The notes under the pieces: model-generated | Told to the model about the DNA's origin: nothing | Seen by the model: only the letters and a program-made list of their open reading frames with translations | Database searches by the model: none | Translations under genes and position numbers: made by a program | Assembly (NCBI GenBank): GCA_019239585.1 | Contig: JAFAZU010000589.1 | Location: 1 to 5,378 of the forward strand | Origin: Acidobacteriaceae bacterium | Lineage (GTDB): Bacteria > Acidobacteriota > Terriglobia > Bryobacterales > Bryobacteraceae | Length of the DNA stretch: 5,378 bases | Direction: 5' to 3' | Shown: piece after piece, positions 1 to 5,378 of the stretch | How positions within the stretch are numbered: position 1 is the stretch's first letter | Layout of the letters: each line of letters begins with the position of its first letter

Positions 1-1340
1 GATTCCGATGAGACAAGAACAGTTGCCGACTTGAATTCGGGTCGTGTCGTCAGAAAGCGAGCAGCCTCAATAAACCCATAGTGCGGCACTCTCGGAATAT
101 AAAATGTACCAACGAAGAAACTAATCGTTGCCACGCCGCCCACTAACAACCATCTCCACCTGAACAAAACGTTTTGACGCGGAATCTGATTTGCGACCCA
201 AACAATGCCCCCTAAAGTAAATAAAACCATGGCAGGAACAGCAATCACAAGCTTGCGATCTTCCACGCCGGCCGGCACCAGAGAATGAAAAATCCAAACC
301 CCTAGAATAAGCGCGAACATCGCTGATGTATGAGCTGGAACTCTTCCGCGCAGGAAGGGACGGACTATTAGCACTGCAATACCCACCAACATAAACGTCA
401 ACAGGACAGGACCGAGTATGGATGGGAAAAGCCCTAAGAATTCCCCTAAAGCGCTCAGAGTATAGGAAAGATTTGGCTTTGATCCTCCATCCCATCCCTG
501 GTCAACTAGTCGCATCGTCATGAGCTGCCAAGGCACACACAAAATAGAGACTAGGGCAAGCGACACCCAGAATGATAACCGCCGCAAGACTTTCCAATCG
601 CGTGTCAGCATCAGGGTCACCGGCGGCACGATTGCTAATAACCAGCCGCTGCCTTTAGTAAGCACAGCAAGGGAGAAGAATCCGCCAAACAGAAGACCGT
701 CCCGCCAACGCCCGGAATCCACATATTGCGCAAAGAAAACCGTGCTGCCAAAACACATGAGTGTCAGAAGCGCCTCAGCCATTTCTTCATCACTGTAAGT
801 CTGTATGATGGGCAGGCAGAGAGTCAATAGACCGGCAAAAAAGCCTAGTTTCCATCCGAACCACTGGCGTGCTTCTCGAAATACGACGTACGCCACCAGC
901 GCTGTCGTGCAAGCGACTTCAAGACGGACTGAGGCTCTAGATGGGGAGAACAGCGCTATCCAGAAAGCTTGCACCACATAAAAGAAAGGCGGCCAGTGAC
1001 CAATCGCTACTTTTGGATAATGGTGGTAGTACTCTTGTGCAAATCTAATGGGTGGTTCGAAATGAAAGTGGGCAATGTAATCCCATACCATAAGCGAGGT
1101 TACATAGTGGGATGCCTCGTCAGGGTAAACATTAAACTCACCTGTATAGGCTCCGCTTGCAACTTGCAGAATCACAATCAAGCTTAAAAATGTAAGACCT
1201 GCAATCACAGACCAAAACACTGGTACTGCTAAGTTCCGCCCGCGCTGCTCGTCATCAATATCACCGCTCGCTGGTAATGCTTCCAGCTCATTATCGAGGG
1301 TCGTCAACAATTTTGGTTCGGACAAAGAATCGGCAGGCAT
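1..1340 (-). CDS. GT-C family membrane glycosyltransferase (ArnT/PMT-like), C-terminal part cut off by the window edge
   Basis: The frame is open from ATG 1340 to base 1 (446 full codons) with no stop, so the gene continues beyond the left edge. An in-frame TAA lies two codons upstream of the ATG, so this is the earliest possible start; only a weak AAGTGA precedes it. Seen: a hydrophilic N-terminus (residues 1-37), a membrane helix at about 38-62, then a loop with YPDEASHY (Asp74-Glu75), where GT-C enzymes carry their catalytic acidic residue. A GHWPPFFYVVQAFW motif at about 114-127 is followed by RASVRL, the usual PMT_2/ArnT arrangement. Around eight to ten further hydrophobic segments follow, including AVLTKGSGWLL near 225-235 and a VEDRKLVIAVPA segment near 359-370. 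A soluble domain begins near residue 416. Family knowledge: such enzymes move a sugar from a polyprenyl phosphate to an acceptor on the outer membrane face. Substrate and acceptor are unknown. It shares little beyond this fold with the two paralogues to its right. Confidence 0.85.
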   Translation of the reverse strand, partial: MPADSLSEPKLLTTLDNELEALPASGDIDDEQRGRNLAVPVFWSVIAGLTFLSLIVILQVASGAYTGEFNVYPDEASHYVTSLMVWDYIAHFHFEPPIRFAQEYYHHYPKVAIGHWPPFFYVVQAFWIALFSPSRASVRLEVACTTALVAYVVFREARQWFGWKLGFFAGLLTLCLPIIQTYSDEEMAEALLTLMCFGSTVFFAQYVDSGRWRDGLLFGGFFSLAVLTKGSGWLLAIVPPVTLMLTRDWKVLRRLSFWVSLALVSILCVPWQLMTMRLVDQGWDGGSKPNLSYTLSALGEFLGLFPSILGPVLLTFMLVGIAVLIVRPFLRGRVPAHTSAMFALILGVWIFHSLVPAGVEDRKLVIAVPAMVLFTLGGIVWVANQIPRQNVLFRWRWLLVGGVATISFFVGTFYIPRVPHYGFIEAARFLTTRPEFKSATVLVSSE

Positions 1341-1869
1341 TGTTTATGTCACTTGTGAATTGGCTTTTCGACCGCTCATGCTTGGATCCAGGCTCATACA
1401 AATATTAGTTGATAATTTGAAAATTTTTGATGAAAGCTTTGTACAGGTTACAACAAAACCCTGAAGCTTTAAACAGTTGGCGTGTTGGTATCCTGTTATT
1501 TCTTCCAGCATTTGCTATTTGGGTTACAGCAATTGTCGTTCTTCACCCTCATCAAGATTCAGCCCGCTATGAATTGGAACGAGCAGCAATCTCTCGGCAA
1601 TAACGCGCATTTTAGGCAAACCTTACACGATTCCAATCGGTCCCATCGCGCACGTTTCACTGGGCCACATCATTATCTTAGCCGTCTTATCCCGACTTTT
1701 GGGTACTGGTATTGCTGCTAAGACTGAAAAAAGTTGCTGGCCTTAACCGCTACCACATTACGATGCATTATACTTCCAGCAGCAATTTGAAGGCGCATCA
1801 TACCGTCAACTGTCGTGTAATAACGATCACCCGTACAAAAACGAGCATGCTCAATGTAACGGCCGGCAG
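1341..1869. other. 529-base gap without an intact gene
   Basis: This stretch separates two minus-strand membrane-protein genes. Its left end is AT-rich (about 1400-1430, including a GATAAT at 1411-1416), but I could not place a convincing matched -35 element. The middle carries the probable broken plus-strand gene listed separately. The right end (1747-1869) has no gene I recognise; a minus-strand frame is open through it from 1885 to a TAG at 1718-1720 but has no clear start or ribosome site. A short inverted repeat, CCGGC 1863-1867 with GCCGG 1877-1881, overlaps the stop of the 1870-3609 gene but has no T-run behind it on either strand, so I do not call a terminator. Confidence 0.5.
1430..1746 (+). 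pseudogene. probable frameshifted small membrane-protein gene, family not recognised
   Basis: An ATG at 1430 opens a 57-codon frame ending with TAA at 1601-1603; an in-frame TGA at 1418-1420 limits the start to 1430 or the adjacent TTG at 1427. The product has a polar N-terminus (MKALYRLQQNPEALNSW), one strong hydrophobic helix (residues 19-38) and a charged stretch ending ARYELERAAISRQ. In the -1 phase a second frame is open from 1573 to TAA 1744-1746. It reads protein-like text (ITRILGKPYTIPIGPIAHVS) followed by a second hydrophobic helix (about 1651-1710). The two frames overlap at 1573-1603, so one lost base (or two gained) there would join them into a two-helix protein of roughly 105 residues. 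I infer a broken gene or an assembly error. No convincing Shine-Dalgarno site precedes it and I recognise no family. It could also be two chance frames, though two hydrophobic helices in series make that less likely. Confidence 0.4.
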
Positions 1870-3609
1870 CTATAAAGCCGGTGCTTTACTATCTGGGCGT
1901 GGGTCGGCTAAGGAACTTTCCGGACCTACTTGGTCAAAAGGTACTAGATGCGGCGGGTCGCTATCCGCATCAAGTATCCAGGGTTTGTGATCGTGGAAAT
2001 AAGCAGCTAATGCCTGATCGCTTGCCCTATTTACTTGCCGAGACCAGATGATTCGCGATCCAGATATGTCTGCCCCGTTGTAAACCCATTCCACATGCGG
2101 GCTGTGGTCCGGCCTATAGTGAACGAAAATCAGGTGCTTCCCACCGAGGTTGTTTAACTCGCGTATGATCTGATCCCGCGGAGTGTCGGTCTGGAACTGG
2201 GGTCTCCACAGCACGCTGATTCCTTTGGCCGATGGCGGAAGGTACGGCTGCACAGCTCTCCCTGCGATGGGAATAAGCAGGCTTAAACAACCGCAAACGA
2301 GAAGCAGTTGGGTCGTAGCGAGTCCTACCGGCTTCCGGTGAAATTGCAGCAATCGAAGGCGTCGCCAGCACTCAACCAGTATCAGGCAGAAGAGGATCGC
2401 CTCGGGCGCGGAGTGCAGCGGATACCAGCGGTGAAACGTGAGATGGTCAATCAGGAAAAGAACAATAACAACCAGCCAAACCCGCACGCGCTTGTCTTTC
2501 CACAGAGCCGGTATCCACAGGAGAGGAAGAAGCAGCACAGGTCCCACAAAGAACAGCCAAGCGTCAGCCAAGCGTCTGGCCATGCCGCGAAGAAGCCCTG
2601 AAAATGATGTGCGCTGGTCGTAAAAGTGCTTTTGGAAAAGATAAATGTCACGCAGCTCCGCATGGCGAAAACTGGCAATCCTGACAGGCGGTTGCCAGAA
2701 GAACGGCTGTGGCGTGCCATACAATTTCAAATTGTGCAGATAGGGTGGCTCAAAGGCGTTACCTGTAACCCGCCAGTTATACCAGAGCAGCGCGCCCGCG
2801 CCGGCTATTAGCAGTAACCCCCCCGGCACAAGCGTTCTAAAGGACAGCTTGGCTGGGGCCAGAAACAAAACAGCGCCGATCCCCCAGAGAACGGCTTCGA
2901 ACGGCCGGCTCGCAGCCAGAAAAACTAAACCAATCGCAATAAGCGCCGCCGCCCAACCTTCACGCCGTTGGCGTGTTCGTACCAGTCCGCCGAAGACAAG
3001 AGCTCCGCCAATACCCGGAACGGCGCCGCTGGAATAACTGTTCATCCAGTAACCAAATACGCCAAACTGCATAGCAGCCAGCAGAGATCCTAACAGGGCC
3101 CAACGCCAGGGAATAGATTGACCGAGCGCCCAGCACAAAGTTCCAAACAGGAGGCCCATACCCCCGTAAACACCCCACCATGGATGGCCCGCCAGAATCT
3201 TTCCTGCCGCGAGGAACAGCCCTGGTCCTGGCTGGTACTGAGAGTTGTAGGTCGGAGTACAAAAGATGAAAATCGATTCAAAGTGCTGCCAGAACGGAGG
3301 CGTGGGATTGGTAGCTCGCCCCGCAGCGAAGGTGCTTGCTTGCAGCAGGTTGCTGTAGTCGTCATTCACGCTGGGCGAAGGCAATGGATATAGCGGCAGA
3401 ATTAGGCCCCTTAGCACGAGAGGCGCGCCTGCTGCAAGCAAAAGCGCCAGCCAGGGACGGCGGGCGGCCTTACAGAAGAACTGTTCGCATGGTGTGAGCA
3501 GTCGCAAAATGCTATTCGGTGCCAGGATCGCAACGAATAATGCGATGCCTACCAATAAAAACTCGACGCCAACAAGCGGCCACGTCCCGCCAAATATGCC
3601 ATATGTCAT
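1870..3609 (-). CDS. GT-C-like multi-spanning membrane protein with C-terminal soluble domain (579 aa)
   Basis: This is a complete gene, ATG 3609 to TAG 1870. An in-frame TAA two codons upstream fixes the earliest start; no Shine-Dalgarno sequence is visible before it. Seen: helices near residues 10-30 and 52-74, then an outer loop with VNDDY (Asp83-Asp84), the position of the catalytic acid in GT-C glycosyltransferases. A conserved stretch follows with AAGRATNP (95-102), WQHFES (107-112), PTYNSQY (119-125) and PWWGV. Repeated hydrophobic helices continue to about residue 451. The last 125 or so residues are soluble and carry HLIFVHY (492-498), DHSPHVEWVYNGADI (501-515) and WILDAD (544-549). 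Family knowledge: this layout resembles dolichyl-phosphate-mannose-type transferases, and similar proteins, usually annotated hypothetical, are common in Acidobacteriota as I recall. Inference: transfer of a lipid-linked sugar at the outer membrane face. A paralogue starts at 4921 on the opposite strand. The catalytic assignment is unproven; a transporter or flippase-like role is less likely. Confidence 0.85.
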   Translation of the reverse strand: MTYGIFGGTWPLVGVEFLLVGIALFVAILAPNSILRLLTPCEQFFCKAARRPWLALLLAAGAPLVLRGLILPLYPLPSPSVNDDYSNLLQASTFAAGRATNPTPPFWQHFESIFIFCTPTYNSQYQPGPGLFLAAGKILAGHPWWGVYGGMGLLFGTLCWALGQSIPWRWALLGSLLAAMQFGVFGYWMNSYSSGAVPGIGGALVFGGLVRTRQRREGWAAALIAIGLVFLAASRPFEAVLWGIGAVLFLAPAKLSFRTLVPGGLLLIAGAGALLWYNWRVTGNAFEPPYLHNLKLYGTPQPFFWQPPVRIASFRHAELRDIYLFQKHFYDQRTSFSGLLRGMARRLADAWLFFVGPVLLLPLLWIPALWKDKRVRVWLVVIVLFLIDHLTFHRWYPLHSAPEAILFCLILVECWRRLRLLQFHRKPVGLATTQLLLVCGCLSLLIPIAGRAVQPYLPPSAKGISVLWRPQFQTDTPRDQIIRELNNLGGKHLIFVHYRPDHSPHVEWVYNGADISGSRIIWSRQVNRASDQALAAYFHDHKPWILDADSDPPHLVPFDQVGPESSLADPRPDSKAPAL

Positions 3610-3700
3610 GAGTTATGAATGCCGGCCATGCACAGTATCATGAAACTCAGTAGGCAATAAAACAACGGAGTACCCGACCCCGTTTGCGCATTGGGACAAT

Positions 3701-3729
3701 ATTTTACGCAAGCGAAAGACAAAGTTAAA
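3701..3729 (-). promoter_or_regulatory. candidate promoter for the minus-strand membrane protein
   Basis: Read on the minus strand, TTTAAC (3729-3724) is followed after 17 bases by TAAAAT (3706-3701). The -10 matches the sigma-70 consensus at 5 of 6 positions, but the -35 at only 3 of 6. It would start transcription about 80-90 bases upstream of ATG 3609. The call rests on spacing and similarity alone. Confidence 0.2.
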
Positions 3730-3744
3730 GTATAGCCTTTCCGA

Positions 3745-3773
3745 TTGTATATTCAGCGGTCTCGTTTTATGAA
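3745..3773 (+). promoter_or_regulatory. candidate promoter for the epimerase operon
   Basis: TTGTAT (3745-3750) is followed after exactly 17 bases by TATGAA (3768-3773). Matches to the sigma-70 consensus are partial (3 of 6 and 4 of 6). Transcription would begin near 3780, at the edge of the inverted repeat at 3781-3801, leaving a leader of about 65 bases before ATG 3846. Promoter rules in this organism are unknown, so this is a weak call. Confidence 0.25.
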
Positions 3774-3780
3774 TCAAACT

Positions 3781-3801
3781 GACCGTATCCACCGTACGGT
3801 C
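3781..3801. repeat. operator-like inverted repeat in the divergent promoter region
   Basis: GACCGT (3781-3786) and ACGGTC (3796-3801) are exact inverted copies nine bases apart. The right half lies in a perfect ten-base palindrome, ACCGTACGGT (3791-3800), and ACCGTA also recurs directly at 3782 and 3791. The element sits just after the candidate -10 of the epimerase promoter, where a repressor site would fit. It could equally act as a small hairpin in the leader RNA. No second copy was noticed elsewhere in the window. Confidence 0.3.
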
Positions 3802-3845
3802 TGAGTTGAGCGCAGCAAACTCGAATGGTATAAAGAAACCTGACG

Positions 3846-4883
3846 ATGAGAACAGTTTTGCTCACGGGAGGCGCCGGCTTTTTTGGAGGGCTGCTGAAAC
3901 AGCGTTTACTCGACACTGGTTGCTCCTGTGTGAGTATAGATTTACATAAAGATGATACGGTTCACCCGAATTTAACTGCAGTCCAGGGAGACATTCGGGA
4001 TCGCGAATTGCTGGAGCGCATTTTCGCTGAACATCGCTTTGATGCAGTTCTTCATATAGCAGCCATGTTGGCGCACGGCAATATGGACGAGCGTTTGTTA
4101 TGGACCTCCAATGTCGATGCAACGTTAAACATCGCCGAGCTGGCAAAGAAGTACAAAGTTCCCAAGGTGATCTTCACTTCTTCTAATTGTTTATGGGGAG
4201 AGGGCGTGCCTCACGCCATTACCGAAGAAGAACCGCCGAACCCTATAGAAATTTACGGCCGTTCAAAGCTCGAAGGCGAGAAGATTCTCCAAAGATTCAG
4301 CAACGACTTTCATGCCATCATCATTCGATGCCCAACCATCATTGACTTCGGACGGCTTGGGCTGCTATCAATCCTGTTCGAGTTTATTCATGAAGGCCGC
4401 AAGGTTTGGGTGGTGGGATCGGGCCGGAACAAGTATCAGTTTATCTACGCCGGTGATCTCGCTGATGCCTGTATTCGTTGTATTGATTACGACCGGTCGG
4501 CTGTTTTTAATATTGGTTCCGATAACGTGAAATCGTTGCGCGCCGTCTATGAGTATGTCGCCCAAAAGGCCCAAAGCGGTGCTCAGGTCGCTTCACTACC
4601 GCAGGGGCCAACCCTGTTGGCGATGAGGGTCGCCCATCTTTTGAAAGTTTCACCGTTGGGACCATACCATTACAAGATGATTGCTCAGAACTTCATGTTC
4701 GATACGAGCAAAATCAAGCGATCCCTCGGTTGGACGCCGACGCTGACAAACGAAGAAATGCTGTGGCGGGCTTATCAGTATTATCAAAATAATCGTTCAG
4801 AGATTGAGAACCGCCAGGACGTCTCCGCGCACAAACAGGGCGCCAAGATGGGCATCATTCGCGTCCTTAAATGGATATCGTGA
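3846..4883 (+). CDS. NAD-dependent epimerase/dehydratase, extended SDR family (345 aa)
   Basis: This is a complete soluble cytoplasmic enzyme, ATG 3846 to TGA 4881-4883. Seen: an N-terminal Rossmann fold with TGGAGFFGG (Gly8, Gly11, Gly14), Asp32 at the end of the second strand (favours NAD over NADP), GDIRD at 48-52 and LHIAAMLAH at 69-77. The catalytic segment is TSSNCLWG (111-118, Ser113 aligning with the active-site Ser of GalE), then YGRSK with Tyr137 and Lys141. The C-terminal substrate half carries RCPTIIDFGRLGLL, YQFIYAGDLADAC, FNIGSD and LGWTPTLTNEEML. Length is normal for the GalE-type family. Family knowledge: these enzymes oxidise a nucleotide sugar to a keto intermediate and then epimerise or dehydrate it. 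Which sugar cannot be told here, so I give no symbol. The Shine-Dalgarno region is poor (AAAGAAA). The membrane glycosyltransferase-like gene 37 bases downstream suggests an operon serving one glycan modification. A lysine-rich tail after about residue 320 ends in a short amphipathic segment (IIRVLKWIS). Confidence 0.9.
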   Translation: MRTVLLTGGAGFFGGLLKQRLLDTGCSCVSIDLHKDDTVHPNLTAVQGDIRDRELLERIFAEHRFDAVLHIAAMLAHGNMDERLLWTSNVDATLNIAELAKKYKVPKVIFTSSNCLWGEGVPHAITEEEPPNPIEIYGRSKLEGEKILQRFSNDFHAIIIRCPTIIDFGRLGLLSILFEFIHEGRKVWVVGSGRNKYQFIYAGDLADACIRCIDYDRSAVFNIGSDNVKSLRAVYEYVAQKAQSGAQVASLPQGPTLLAMRVAHLLKVSPLGPYHYKMIAQNFMFDTSKIKRSLGWTPTLTNEEMLWRAYQYYQNNRSEIENRQDVSAHKQGAKMGIIRVLKWIS

Positions 4884-4911
4884 GGAGAATTGACCCTTTA
4901 CGCGCTCCATA

Positions 4912-4916
4912 AGAGG
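4912..4916 (+). promoter_or_regulatory. ribosome binding site for the gene at 4921
   Basis: AGAGG lies four bases before ATG 4921, slightly close but usable, and a TGA at 4918-4920 directly before the ATG rules out any earlier in-frame start. A stronger purine run, GAGGAG at 4883-4888, lies too far upstream to serve this start. Confidence 0.45.
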
Positions 4917-4920
4917 CTGA

Positions 4921-5378
4921 ATGTTATTTAGCGGCGACATAAACTTCCCCCTACTGCTAATTCAAGTATTCGCAGTAGCAATCCTTTGCGGAATTGCTCT
5001 CTGGAAACCCTACCTTGGCCGAAGGTTCTTCGGCGCCTGTGCGCATTATGGGGGCAGACTTGCACATCACAAAGCTGCATCCGTCTGGCTGGTAGGCATC
5101 ACAGCAATTCTGATTCGGACGGCGCTGGTACCGATGTTTCCTATTCCAGATCCTGCCATTCACGATGAGTTTGGTCATTTACTCATCGCAGATACTTTTG
5201 CCTCGGGACGACTTACCAACCCGCCCCATCCGTACTGGCAGCACTTTGAATCGATTTACCTCCTTCAGCAGCCTACTTATACTTCCCAGTACCCAATCGC
5301 AACCGGGTTTGCCATGGCCATCGGCCAAGTTCTCTTCGGAGATCCTTGGTGGGGCGTGGTGCTGAGCACGGGACTGTG
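4921..5378 (+). CDS. GT-C-like membrane protein, paralogue of the 1870-3609 gene, cut off by the right edge
   Basis: The frame is open from ATG 4921 to the window end (152 full codons). Seen: a helix at about residues 9-28, a basic cytoplasmic stretch (KPYLGRRFF), a helix at about 53-72, then an outer loop with IHDEF (Asp82-Glu83). It continues with TFASGRLTNP, YWQHFESIY, PTYTSQY and GDPWWGV. Aligned by hand without gaps to the 1870-3609 protein over the 66 residues from the acidic pair to PWWGV, 36 positions are identical (about 55 percent), and the acidic pairs fall at almost the same residue number (82-83 against 83-84). The two are therefore paralogues, not just members of one fold class. 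The acidic pair is DE here and DD in the other copy. It starts 37 bases after the epimerase stop on the same strand, so co-transcription is likely. Inference: an outer-face glycosyltransferase whose donor depends on the epimerase product. Whether the C-terminal soluble domain is also present cannot be seen. Confidence 0.8.
   Translation, partial: MLFSGDINFPLLLIQVFAVAILCGIALWKPYLGRRFFGACAHYGGRLAHHKAASVWLVGITAILIRTALVPMFPIPDPAIHDEFGHLLIADTFASGRLTNPPHPYWQHFESIYLLQQPTYTSQYPIATGFAMAIGQVLFGDPWWGVVLSTGL

Noticed and set aside
121..495. A 124-codon minus-strand reading frame starting MGWRIKAK
   Set aside because: It lies inside the large left-edge membrane-protein gene in another frame, and its text is serine- and arginine-rich with no domain. 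The enclosing frame is continuous and strongly protein-like.
1720..1745. T6 run on the minus strand (1726-1731) as a terminator for the 1870-3609 gene
   Set aside because: Only a four-pair stem with a G-T pair could be drawn in front of it, too weak for an intrinsic terminator.
1863..1881. Possible terminator hairpin CCGGC/GCCGG at the end of the membrane-protein gene
   Set aside because: The stem is only five pairs with a nine-base loop and no T-run follows on either strand.
1712..1990. A 92-codon plus-strand frame over the end of the 1870-3609 gene
   Set aside because: It has no ribosome site and no recognisable content, and its second half runs antisense to a convincing gene; probably a shadow.
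3609..3649. Inverted repeat TGAGTT/AACTCA around the start of the minus-strand gene as a start-masking hairpin
   Set aside because: Only six pairs with a 29-base loop; easily expected by chance.
4883..4931. Strong GAGGAG at 4883-4888 and a 13-codon frame from TTG 4890 as a leader peptide
   Set aside because: The TTG is only one base after the purine run, too close to be used, and no other start lies at a suitable distance.

Overview
The window most resembles a surface-glycan or glycolipid locus from a soil bacterium. GC content is moderate (judged by eye, about half). I suspect Acidobacteriota, because large membrane proteins of the type at 1870-3609 are familiar to me from that phylum, but no rRNA or marker gene is present and this placement is tentative. 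No tRNA, rRNA, insertion sequence, CRISPR array or phage gene was seen.

Layout, left to right. (1) 1-1340, minus strand: the first 446 codons of a large multi-spanning membrane protein of the GT-C / ArnT-PMT glycosyltransferase type, running off the left edge. (2) 1341-1869: a 529-base gap with no intact gene. It holds what looks like a frameshifted small membrane-protein gene on the plus strand (1430-1746) and an unexplained open frame on the minus strand (1718-1885). (3) 1870-3609, minus strand: a complete 579-residue GT-C-like membrane protein with a soluble C-terminal domain. (4) 3610-3845: a divergent intergenic region with candidate promoters for both directions and an operator-like inverted repeat. 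(5) 3846-4883, plus strand: a complete 345-residue NAD-dependent sugar epimerase/dehydratase of the extended SDR family. (6) 4921-5378, plus strand: the first 152 codons of a second GT-C-like membrane protein, clearly a paralogue of the gene at 1870-3609, running off the right edge.

How the parts may fit together (inference): the epimerase would modify an activated sugar in the cytoplasm. The membrane proteins, which carry acidic pairs in the first extracytoplasmic loop as GT-C enzymes do, would transfer lipid-linked sugars on the outer face of the membrane. The epimerase and the downstream paralogue are probably co-transcribed (37-base gap), and the other paralogue is transcribed divergently from the same control region. 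The acceptor and the sugar cannot be read from the sequence. The most notable features are the divergent paralogue pair around one epimerase and the decayed small gene in the gap; nothing in the window demands a wholly new type of system.
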